A stretch of 8,108 nt of DNA, from NCBI GenBank assembly GCA_964492545.1, contig CAZBKO010000103.1, forward strand, positions 1-8,108, given 5' to 3'. A model generated the notes under the pieces. It was not told where the DNA came from, ran no database searches, and worked only from the letters and a program-made list of their open reading frames with translations. The position numbers were made by a program, and so were the translations under genes. Positions 1 to 5,734 of the stretch are shown in pieces (positions within the stretch are counted from its first letter, which is position 1; each line of letters begins with the position of its first letter). The DNA comes from RGIG1934 sp964492545 (GTDB taxonomy: Bacteria > Bacillota > Clostridia > Lachnospirales > Lachnospiraceae).

Positions 1-1
1 A

Positions 2-55
2 AATGGAAAGAAAGTATATGCCGGCTTTTCAGCTGTCAAATATATAGTAAGATAA
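2..55 (+). CDS. Possible 3' end of an upstream gene (partial)
   Basis: A reading frame open from the left edge ends at TAA 53-55 and gives the C-terminus NGKKVYAGFSAVKYIVR. It is the most protein-like of the three forward frames here; the others stop at 45-47 or inside the hairpin at 73-75. The stop lies ten bases before an inverted repeat, which fits a gene end. Too little is visible to name a family, and the frame choice is inference. Confidence 0.35.
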   Translation, partial: NGKKVYAGFSAVKYIVR

Positions 56-64
56 CTAACAAAA

Positions 65-90
65 TAGAACCCTGAGAATTCAGGGTTCTA
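65..90. repeat. Perfect inverted repeat, possible terminator or operator
   Basis: TAGAACCCTGA (65-75) and TCAGGGTTCTA (80-90) form a perfect 11-bp stem with a GAAT loop. On the + strand the following bases (CTCGTATAAT) are not a T-tract, so it is a poor intrinsic terminator in that direction. Bases before it (AACTAACAAAA) give a moderate U-rich tail on the - strand. It sits between the putative end of the upstream gene and the next start, so it could be a weak terminator or a protein-binding dyad. Confidence 0.55.
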
Positions 91-94
91 CTCG

Positions 95-100
95 TATAAT
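95..100 (+). promoter_or_regulatory. Consensus -10 hexamer (weak promoter candidate)
   Basis: A perfect TATAAT lies 31 bases before the preferred start of the next gene. At 17-bp spacing the -35 position would be 72-77 (CCTGAG), which does not resemble TTGACA and falls inside the inverted repeat. There is no TG extension. If it is used, it probably needs an activator, or the dyad may act as its operator. Confidence 0.3.
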
Positions 101-131
101 GCGTAGAAAAAGATTATGAATGGAGATTAAT

Positions 132-1496
132 ATGGAAGAACAATTTAGGGTTGTAAAGGTGATTCATAATGGCAATAGTATGAGTGAACAGTTTGAGTTA
201 GAATGTGGATACCTGCTCTATGATAACTATAATAACAGACCACTTTTACAGCTAAGATTTGCAAATAACTGCAGGCAGCCTATTCAGAGCATGACAGTGA
301 GAGCACAGGCATTTGATGCATTTGGAAATCTTATGGAAGCTGTAGATTACACATACACAAAATGCGAATCACCGGATTTTTTATTTGGAAGTGATGAAGG
401 AATATATATGAGCACAGCTGACGCAGCAGAGTACAAGGTGCAGATAACGGGAATTCAGTATGCAGCAGGTCAGTTGAATAATCCTATGCCCAATATGGCC
501 AATCCAGGCGCAGCTCCGGGCAAAGCAGCGAAAGTTATCATTGCATTAATAGGTATTGTAGTGAGTGTGCTTGCGATTGCGAGTGCATTTGTACCGGTGC
601 TGTCAAACTCCGGAGGTTCACCAAGTTTTATTGAGTACATACAGGCAACAAAAGATTTGTATAAATCCTGCAGCGATATGGATATAATCAACGCACTTAC
701 AGAAGTTATGCAAATGACTATTTATAGTGCAGCCCAGATAGCAATAATTGTTATAGCACTTGTATTTGGCGTTATACATATAACTAAGCTGATAGTCTAT
801 GGGGATTCAGCTAAAATGCTGTATTTAGAAGGGGTTTTACTCACAATTTTTGCAGTTATCCAGTTTGTTTTTGGAAATGTATTGATGATTGAAATATTTA
901 TGGTACATACCTATAGCATTGCAGTGTGGCTGACTTTTGCAGCAGCAGTGACTGCAATGATAACTGGCGCGCTTGTGCTAAATATGAGAAAACATTCGGG
1001 CCGTTTGACGTCGTCATACATTATGTATATGCTGGCAGGTGTAGTATCATTTGCAATGCTGGCATGCTCCGTACTTCCAATCTACAGTTCTAATGGTATC
1101 AAGCTTGGACCGACGGGCATGATTTATATTGCTATGGGAGCGGTGAAAGCAAATGCAGATGAAACAAGCAGCATAATACAATTAGCAATAATGATATTTA
1201 TCGGAGTAATTACGTATGTTTTGATGTTTGGAATTTTGCAAAACTGCCTGTCTGTGTGGAAAAATGTAAAGAAATCAGACAAGGTCAGAGGCATTGTAGT
1301 TGGAAGAACCAGTGCGTGCATAGTTTTGGCGATATTAATTCATGTGTTATTTATCGTTTTGCAAAATGTTGATAAATCTGCAGATGATAAGATAAACCTT
1401 ATTCCTTCGGCGTTTGTCTTTGTAATTGTTGGCTTAAATATCGTGTTTGCAGTGTTGTGTGTTGTGGGAAATATATTGAGAACTAAAAATGAGTAA
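132..1496 (+). CDS. Polytopic membrane protein of unknown function, eight predicted helices
   Basis: I do not recognise a named family. The frame is open from ATG 120, but I prefer ATG 132 (454 residues) because GGAG at 122-125 is six bases upstream; ATG 120 has no clear ribosome site. Numbering from ATG 120, residues 5-115 form a soluble, probably beta-rich domain (GYLLYDNYNNRPLLQLRF at 30-47), then a Pro/Gly/Ala/Asn linker (about 119-136). Hydrophobic helices follow at roughly 137-161, 203-226, 234-258, 263-288, 298-322, 350-373, 396-415 and 428-452. There is no signal peptide, and an even helix number suggests both ends are cytosolic. No catalytic motif, transporter signature or metal site is visible. 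It precedes the signalling operon but has its own spacing and probably its own transcript. A sensory or structural role is possible; function is open. Confidence 0.85.
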   Translation: MEEQFRVVKVIHNGNSMSEQFELECGYLLYDNYNNRPLLQLRFANNCRQPIQSMTVRAQAFDAFGNLMEAVDYTYTKCESPDFLFGSDEGIYMSTADAAEYKVQITGIQYAAGQLNNPMPNMANPGAAPGKAAKVIIALIGIVVSVLAIASAFVPVLSNSGGSPSFIEYIQATKDLYKSCSDMDIINALTEVMQMTIYSAAQIAIIVIALVFGVIHITKLIVYGDSAKMLYLEGVLLTIFAVIQFVFGNVLMIEIFMVHTYSIAVWLTFAAAVTAMITGALVLNMRKHSGRLTSSYIMYMLAGVVSFAMLACSVLPIYSSNGIKLGPTGMIYIAMGAVKANADETSSIIQLAIMIFIGVITYVLMFGILQNCLSVWKNVKKSDKVRGIVVGRTSACIVLAILIHVLFIVLQNVDKSADDKINLIPSAFVFVIVGLNIVFAVLCVVGNILRTKNE

Positions 1497-1524
1497 ATAC
1501 TGAATTTTATATATCGAATAATAA

Positions 1525-1553
1525 TTGATTTTGTCGAAATATTGGAATATAAT
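1525..1553 (+). promoter_or_regulatory. Sigma-A-like promoter of the REC/EAL-HPt operon
   Basis: TTGATT (1525-1530) and a perfect TATAAT (1548-1553) are separated by 17 bp, the optimal spacing for the housekeeping sigma factor. The predicted start near 1560 gives a leader of about 40 bases ending at the GGGAGG ribosome site (1591-1596). A 5-bp dyad, GTCAC (1573-1577) with GTGAC (1586-1590), sits in the leader directly before that site; it is short and may be chance. Confidence 0.65.
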
Positions 1554-1600
1554 AATCTTAACTATTGATATTGTCACAAGTATAAGTGACGGGAGGCATT

Positions 1601-1729
1601 ATGAAAAATACACACAGAACAGTTTTGATTGTTGATGACAATATTGTCAATCGACGATTGGTATACAGAATGCTGAGAGATGAATATGAGTTGCGGAGGC
1701 AGAGAATGGACAACAGGCTCTTCAGGTAA
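1601..1729 (+). pseudogene. N-terminal receiver fragment cut off by a frameshift
   Basis: ATG 1601 has an excellent ribosome site, GGGAGG at 1591-1596, four bases upstream, so this is the original start of the large signalling gene. It encodes 42 residues beginning with a receiver-domain strand, TVLIVDDNIVNRRL, whose acidic pair is D12-D13. After DEYE (to 1690) the frame turns into LRRQRMDNRLFR and stops at TAA 1727-1729. Reading the next frame from 1690 instead gives V-AEAENGQQALQVMEES, exactly what a receiver should contain (compare QAENGEQALDII in the second receiver of the same protein). The simplest explanation is loss of one G in a GAG-GTT context at 1688-1691. With the base restored the gene would run 1601-4137 and encode 845 residues. 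A sequencing or assembly error is an alternative. Confidence 0.8.
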
Positions 1730-4137
1730 TGGAGGAGAGTAAGTCGAGAATTTCCGGAATTATTCTTGATCTTGTTATGCCGGTAATGAATGGATATGAA
1801 TTTCTTGAGGCGGTTAGAGATATTCCTAAATATGCTAATATACCTATAATTGTAGCTACCGGTAATGGCGATAACGAGAATGAGATTAAGGCGTTGGAGC
1901 TCGGAGCGTGGGATTTTGCATCTAAGCCTTATAATCCTACTATTCTTAGATTTAGACTTAAGAATGCTATTGAGAGAAGCCAGATGGCTGCTTTTGAGAG
2001 ATTGAAGTATCTTGCTGAATATGACAAGCTGACAGGTATTTATAACAAGAGTAAGTTCTTTTCGGAGTCATCTGAGTTTATACAGAACAGTGACGAGAAG
2101 GAATTTACATTTATAAGAATAGATATAGTTCATTTTCAACTTATTAATTCGTATTTTGGTCTCAAACAGGGCGATAATCTGTTGAGATATATTGCTGATA
2201 AGCTCACGGATATGTCGAAGATTTACAATTTTTATTATGGACGAATTGAATCTGATATTTTTGGTATTTGCTGTGCACATAAGAACGATAATCTTGATGA
2301 AATATTGGGTACAATCCGCAAGAGTCTTGAGGGCTTCAATGAGGATTACAATATACTTCCATGTGTAGGTGTATATTATTTTAAGGATAAGAAGCTGTCC
2401 ATGGATACCGTGTTTGACAGGGCGACATTGGCAGCTAAGACCTGCAAGGGAAATTATATTAATTATTATGCTATTTATAATGATAATATGAGTGATGATA
2501 TTCAGAGGGAGCAGGAGATTGTTAACAATATGTCTCAGGCTTTGGAGGAAGATCAGTTTTGCGTATATTTTCAGCCTAAGTATGATTTAGCAACGAACAG
2601 ACCGGCAGGTGCAGAGGCACTTGTCAGATGGAAGCATCCTGAGATTGGAATGATTTCACCAGGCGTGTTTATTCCTATTTTTGAGAGAAATGGTTTTATT
2701 TCAAAGCTTGATTATTATGTGTGGGAGAAGGTTTGCCAGCACATGAGAAGATGGGCGGATGAGGGAATTAAGTCATTGCCTGTTTCAGTTAATGTTTCGA
2801 GAGTTGATTTGTACAATCCTCGTCTTGTTGAGAATATTTGCGAACTTGTCGAGAAATATGAGATTCCGAAGGATTTATTTAATCTTGAGCTTACTGAGAG
2901 TGCATATACAGATAATCCCAAGGCTATTATTGAGATAATGGACCACTTCCAGGAGAAGGGATTCAAGCTTATGATGGATGATTTTGGCAGTGGTTATTCG
3001 TCTCTTAATGTTCTTAAGGATATGAGATTTGATTTCCTTAAGATTGATATGAAATTTATGGAGAAGACCAGATACACAGGACGTGGCGAGAATATTCTTG
3101 CTTCAGTTGTGCGTATGGCTAAGTGGCTTAAGATGCCTGTTATTGCAGAGGGTGTTGAGACTGGCGAACGGGTTAGATTTCTTAGAAGTATTGGCTGTGA
3201 GTATGTTCAGGGCTATTATTTTGCAAAACCAATGGCGCTTGAGGATTACGAGACACTGATACGTAAGCAGGAGAAGTACACTAACAGCAATGAGAATAGC
3301 AACATAGATTTTAATACAGATTCTATTTGGCAGACTGGAAATGAGCTTGATAATATTTTCAGCGGGATTCTTCAGCCAACTACTATTTATGAATATGAGA
3401 AGGGACATGTGGAGCTTCTTAGAGTAAATGATTCGTTTTGCAGCCTTTTGGGAACAGATGCTATTTCCTTTAAGAGTAATGATCCTCTTCAGGTGGTTGA
3501 TGAGAAGTACAGAGATGTTGTTGTTCAGGCATTTGAGGAAGCTGTTAACAGCAAGGATCACGCAGAGTGCGAATATATTAGAATGACAGAGGATAAAGGT
3601 GCTTGTTGGATTAATATCAAGCTTAAGTATATTAATCAGGTGGGCAACAGATGTATTTTGTTTGGCGCAGTGAATGACATTACTGAGCATAAGATGATTG
3701 ACAGTGAACTTAAGAAATACCAGCAGGCACTTGATAACAGCCTGCCTAATGATTATACAATGCTTGTCACTGATGATCTTGAGATTAACAGAGAGATAAT
3801 TAAGGAAATATTTGCTGATAAGTATACGGTTCTTCAGGCGGAGAATGGCGAACAGGCTTTGGATATTATTAGAAGTCAGCCGGTTGATATTATTCTTCTT
3901 GATATGTCTATGCCGGTCATGGATGGTGTCGAGTTCCTTAAGATTAAGAACAATGATAACAGCATTAAGGATATACCGGTCATTGTTATCACCGTGGAGG
4001 ATAAGAGATCCACACAGGTTGAGGCTATGGAAATGGGGGTTGATGATTACATTGTCAAGCCATTTGTTCCGGAGGTTGTTGAGAAGCGAGTTAATAACGT
4101 TTTGAAGTCATCGAATATAAAACGAAATACATTATAA
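1729..4137 (+). CDS. Response-regulator c-di-GMP phosphodiesterase, REC(partial)-GGDEF*-EAL-PAS-REC
   Basis: This is the main body of a signalling protein predicted to hydrolyse c-di-GMP in the cytosol. From ATG 1729 the order is: rest of the first receiver (D14 in ILDLVMP, T44, K66); a GGDEF domain about 98-250 whose signature is degraded to ESDIF (174-178), so probably no cyclase activity; an EAL domain about 265-510 with the usual catalytic and metal residues present (E296 in AEALVRW, N355, E387, D417-D418 in DDFGSGYSSL, K438 in LKID, E474 and E477 in AEGVE, Q494 in QGYYFAKP); a PAS-like domain about 540-655 ending GAVNDITEH; and a complete second receiver about 676-795 (D682-D683, D725, T755, K777). 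ATG 1729 is internal to the ancestral gene and has only AGG at 1724-1726 upstream, but it overlaps the stop of the fragment before it (TAATG), so reinitiation is possible. An HPt gene follows 18 bases later. Domain calls are secure; activity is inference. Confidence 0.9.
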   Translation: MEESKSRISGIILDLVMPVMNGYEFLEAVRDIPKYANIPIIVATGNGDNENEIKALELGAWDFASKPYNPTILRFRLKNAIERSQMAAFERLKYLAEYDKLTGIYNKSKFFSESSEFIQNSDEKEFTFIRIDIVHFQLINSYFGLKQGDNLLRYIADKLTDMSKIYNFYYGRIESDIFGICCAHKNDNLDEILGTIRKSLEGFNEDYNILPCVGVYYFKDKKLSMDTVFDRATLAAKTCKGNYINYYAIYNDNMSDDIQREQEIVNNMSQALEEDQFCVYFQPKYDLATNRPAGAEALVRWKHPEIGMISPGVFIPIFERNGFISKLDYYVWEKVCQHMRRWADEGIKSLPVSVNVSRVDLYNPRLVENICELVEKYEIPKDLFNLELTESAYTDNPKAIIEIMDHFQEKGFKLMMDDFGSGYSSLNVLKDMRFDFLKIDMKFMEKTRYTGRGENILASVVRMAKWLKMPVIAEGVETGERVRFLRSIGCEYVQGYYFAKPMALEDYETLIRKQEKYTNSNENSNIDFNTDSIWQTGNELDNIFSGILQPTTIYEYEKGHVELLRVNDSFCSLLGTDAISFKSNDPLQVVDEKYRDVVVQAFEEAVNSKDHAECEYIRMTEDKGACWINIKLKYINQVGNRCILFGAVNDITEHKMIDSELKKYQQALDNSLPNDYTMLVTDDLEINREIIKEIFADKYTVLQAENGEQALDIIRSQPVDIILLDMSMPVMDGVEFLKIKNNDNSIKDIPVIVITVEDKRSTQVEAMEMGVDDYIVKPFVPEVVEKRVNNVLKSSNIKRNTL

Positions 4138-4155
4138 TATACAGGAGATACTGAA

Positions 4156-4512
4156 ATGAAAGAACAATTATATGACGAATTAAAAGAGTGGGGCTGTGAT
4201 ATTGATGGCGCAATGGAGAGATTTATGGATGACAGAGAGCTCTATGAGTCTTGTCTGGAGACAGTTCTTGAGGATGCTTCGTTTGCACAGTTGAAGGTGG
4301 AGCTTGAGGCAGGAAATGTTGAGAAGGCATTTGATGCGGCGCACACACTTAAAGGTGTATGTGGAAATATGGGTCTTACTCCTATGTTTGATACGGACGT
4401 TCAGATTGTTGAGCCGCTCAGGGCAGGAAATATTGATGGTTTGATGGGGTTTTATGATGAGCTTATGGCTGAAAAGGATAAATTAGCAGATATTATGAGG
4501 AGGAACGCATAA
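4156..4512 (+). CDS. Stand-alone HPt histidine phosphotransfer protein
   Basis: This 118-residue all-helical protein carries the HPt motif AHTLKGVCGNMGL (62-74), with H63 as the predicted phosphorylated histidine. HPt proteins shuttle phosphoryl groups between receiver domains of hybrid kinases and response regulators. The whole protein is one HPt domain (about 100 residues is usual) with no kinase or receiver part. AGGAG (4143-4147) lies eight bases before the start. It begins 18 bases after the REC-GGDEF-EAL-PAS-REC gene, so the likely partners are that protein's receivers, especially the intact C-terminal one. No histidine kinase is encoded in the window, so the phosphate source must lie elsewhere. 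Its stop overlaps the next start by one base (TAATG), indicating translational coupling. Confidence 0.9.
   Translation: MKEQLYDELKEWGCDIDGAMERFMDDRELYESCLETVLEDASFAQLKVELEAGNVEKAFDAAHTLKGVCGNMGLTPMFDTDVQIVEPLRAGNIDGLMGFYDELMAEKDKLADIMRRNA
4497..4503 (+). promoter_or_regulatory. Strong ribosome binding site inside the HPt gene
   Basis: GAGGAGG, lying within the last codons of the HPt gene, is eight bases before ATG 4512. With the TAATG overlap it fixes that start and couples the two genes. Confidence 0.8.
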
Positions 4513-5006
4513 TGAGTAAATGCAGCAGATGCGGTGCAGATTTGGAATCAGGCAAATCGTTTTGTACCTTCTGTGGAGCAAGAGTTGATTATGATGAACA
4601 TGACCAAAAGAGTGGGTTTAGTCCGGAGGATATTATTCTTAAGGGCACAGATTACTCGAGAGATTATGATCCGAGAGATATAGTGGAGAACAAGCTTAGA
4701 GCGGCGTTGAGCTATGTTTTGTTTTTATTTTTGATTCCATTGTTTGCCCGTAAGAAGTCGCAGTTTTGCAGATTTCATGCAAATCAGGGAATGATTTTAT
4801 TTGTTTTGGAATTAGCTGTCGACGTGGTGATTGGCATTGTTAGCCTGGTGTTGTCTTTGGCTGGTGTGGGCACATTGATTGTTAGTCTTGTTCTGATTGT
4901 AGTGATATTTATTCAGATTGTTTTTGCTGTTATTGGCGTGATGAATGCCTATAATGGCAGGGCAAGAGAGCTTCCATTTATCGGAAAGTTTCGAATACTT
5001 CAATAA
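4512..5006 (+). CDS. Zinc-ribbon membrane protein with DUF4870-like core
   Basis: The 164-residue protein starts with a zinc ribbon made of two CxxC pairs (C4, C7 and C18, C21; CSRC and CTFC), followed by a polar linker to about residue 60. Hydrophobic helices lie near 64-79, 93-117 and 118-146. The sequence RFHANQG (87-93) between helices one and two, and the short charged tail after AYNGRA, resemble the DUF4870/Tic20-like family of small membrane proteins, whose biochemical role is not established. With three helices the zinc ribbon and the C-terminus fall on opposite sides of the membrane; a cytosolic ribbon is more likely. Its start overlaps the HPt stop, so it is the third gene of the phosphorelay/c-di-GMP operon and may be an output or localisation partner; that link is inference from position only. 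A strong terminator follows. Confidence 0.85.
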   Translation: MSKCSRCGADLESGKSFCTFCGARVDYDEHDQKSGFSPEDIILKGTDYSRDYDPRDIVENKLRAALSYVLFLFLIPLFARKKSQFCRFHANQGMILFVLELAVDVVIGIVSLVLSLAGVGTLIVSLVLIVVIFIQIVFAVIGVMNAYNGRARELPFIGKFRILQ

Positions 5007-5011
5007 TTATA

Positions 5012-5040
5012 TTTAAAAAACGAAAGCTGTGGATTATAAT
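5012..5040 (+). promoter_or_regulatory. Possible promoter for the DUF951 gene, embedded in the terminator
   Basis: A perfect TATAAT at 5035-5040 lies in the terminator loop, 17 bp after TTTAAA (5012-5017), which matches four of six -35 positions. Transcription would begin near 5047, about 43 bases before the DUF951 start. The DUF951 gene otherwise has no visible promoter after the terminator. The AT-rich setting makes chance matches easy. Confidence 0.4.
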
Positions 5041-5063
5041 TATCTTCAGCTTTTGTTTTTTAA
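5013..5063 (+). terminator. Intrinsic terminator ending the signalling operon (bidirectional-looking)
   Basis: AAAAAACGAAAGCTG (5015-5029) pairs with CAGCTTTTGTTTTTT (5047-5061) with a single G-U pair, and two A-T pairs extend it outward. The loop is 17 bases. The 3' arm ends in six Ts and the 5' arm begins with six As, so it could stop transcription from either side. It starts seven bases after the stop of the zinc-ribbon gene. Confidence 0.85.
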
Positions 5064-5089
5064 GTGTAGCAAATGAAAGGTGGATTTTT

Positions 5090-5296
5090 ATGGCAGGAAA
5101 GTTTGATTTTGAGTTGGGAGATGTTATTCAGACGAAGAAGAAGCATCCGTGCGGAAGTGATTCCTGGGAAATATTGCGAGTGGGAATGGATTTTCGCCTT
5201 AAGTGTCAGGGGTGTGGACATCAGGTTATGCTTCCCCGCCCAACAGTGGAAAAAAGCACAAAGAAAATAATTTCCAAAAAAAGTATTGACATTTAG
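5090..5296 (+). CDS. DUF951 family small protein
   Basis: The 68-residue protein matches the compact DUF951 family of Firmicutes: a GDVIQTKKKHPCGS segment (10-23), WEILRVGMDFRLKC (26-39), and GCGHQVMLPR (41-50). Cysteines C21, C39 and C42 suggest a small metal- or nucleic-acid-binding fold, but the function of the family is not established. The length is normal for the family (about 60-70), with a short Lys/Ser-rich tail. AAAGGTGG (5076-5083), six bases upstream, supports the ATG at 5090. In many Firmicutes genomes DUF951 genes sit near chromosome-maintenance or translation genes; that is not the case here. The -35 box of the next operon lies in its last codons. A longer ORF in another frame over the same bases (5073-5270) is a shadow. 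Confidence 0.92.
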   Translation: MAGKFDFELGDVIQTKKKHPCGSDSWEILRVGMDFRLKCQGCGHQVMLPRPTVEKSTKKIISKKSIDI

Positions 5297-5314
5297 ATAA
5301 AAAAGGTGTATTAC
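5286..5314 (+). promoter_or_regulatory. Promoter of the GntR-ABC-amidase operon
   Basis: A perfect TTGACA (5286-5291) is followed after 17 bp by TATTAC (5309-5314), which matches four of six -10 positions. The -35 lies in the final codons of the DUF951 gene. The -10 is inside the left arm of the palindrome at 5308-5341, so a bound repressor would block RNA polymerase. The predicted start is near 5321. Confidence 0.7.
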
Positions 5315-5341
5315 TGTATTAAGCACTTAGTACAGTAATAC
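5308..5341. promoter_or_regulatory. 34-base palindromic operator, probable GntR binding site
   Basis: GTATTACTGTA (5308-5318) and TACAGTAATAC (5331-5341) are perfect inverted repeats. The symmetry continues inward through 5323/5326 with one mismatch (5319/5330), leaving a two-base centre. It covers the -10 and the predicted transcription start, just before the ribosome site of a YtrA-type GntR gene. Members of that subfamily commonly repress their own operon through inverted repeats of this kind. Only the right half would be in the mRNA, so an operator fits better than an RNA hairpin. Confidence 0.75.
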
Positions 5342-5358
5342 AAAGGAGGTGCATAAAA

Positions 5359-5718
5359 GTGTGGGAACTTAAGAAAGACAGACCTGTGTACATCCAGCTA
5401 GAAGAAATAATACAGATGAAGATTATTTCGGGAGAGTATCCCAGAGGGCAGAAGATAATGTCAGTGCGTGAACTAGCCGCAGAGGCATCGGTTAATCCGA
5501 ATACGATGCAGAGAGCATTGATGGAGCTTGAGGGCAATGGCCTTCTGGTAACGGAACGTGCATCGGGAAGATATGTGACGGAGGATGATAAGATGATCAG
5601 AGCAGTGAGAGAGAGCCTGGCGAAGGAACAGATTGAGGCATTTGTTGAGAGCATGAAGAAGCTTGGAATGGACAGGGAAGAGATAATTGAATTGATAAGA
5701 AATCATGACGAGGATTAA
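5359..5718 (+). CDS. GntR-family transcriptional regulator, YtrA subfamily
   Basis: This is a 119-residue DNA-binding repressor. A GntR winged helix-turn-helix occupies residues 8-76 (PVYIQLEEII at the start, MSVRELAAEASVNPNTMQRAL over the HTH, GLLVTERASGRYV for the wing). The remaining 40 or so residues are a short helical dimerisation tail, which is the YtrA type; FadR or HutC types have much larger effector domains. The start is GTG 5359, supported by AAAGGAGGT (5342-5350) eight bases upstream. A 34-base palindrome over its own promoter suggests autoregulation of the whole operon. YtrA-type regulators usually sit next to ABC transporters, as here, and in Bacillus the ytr operon responds to cell-wall antibiotics. 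The inducing signal in this organism cannot be read from the sequence. Confidence 0.93.
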   Translation: MWELKKDRPVYIQLEEIIQMKIISGEYPRGQKIMSVRELAAEASVNPNTMQRALMELEGNGLLVTERASGRYVTEDDKMIRAVRESLAKEQIEAFVESMKKLGMDREEIIELIRNHDED

Positions 5719-5734
5719 GGAGGATATGATAAAT

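Noticed and set aside
1684..1700. Programmed -1 frameshift as explanation of the split receiver
   Set aside because: No X-XXY-YYZ slippery heptamer, internal Shine-Dalgarno-like stimulator or obvious downstream hairpin is present at the junction.
3103..3690. 195-residue open frame on the - strand
   Set aside because: It lies wholly inside the EAL-PAS coding region, has unlikely composition and no ribosome site or family motif; a shadow.
5308..5341. Riboswitch or attenuator hairpin before the GntR gene
   Set aside because: The predicted transcription start falls near the centre of the palindrome, so the full hairpin would not be in the RNA.
5319..5654. 111-residue open frame on the - strand over the GntR gene
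   Set aside because: The + strand GntR protein is unmistakable; the opposite frame is rich in Ser/Leu/Ile with no motif and runs into the operator.
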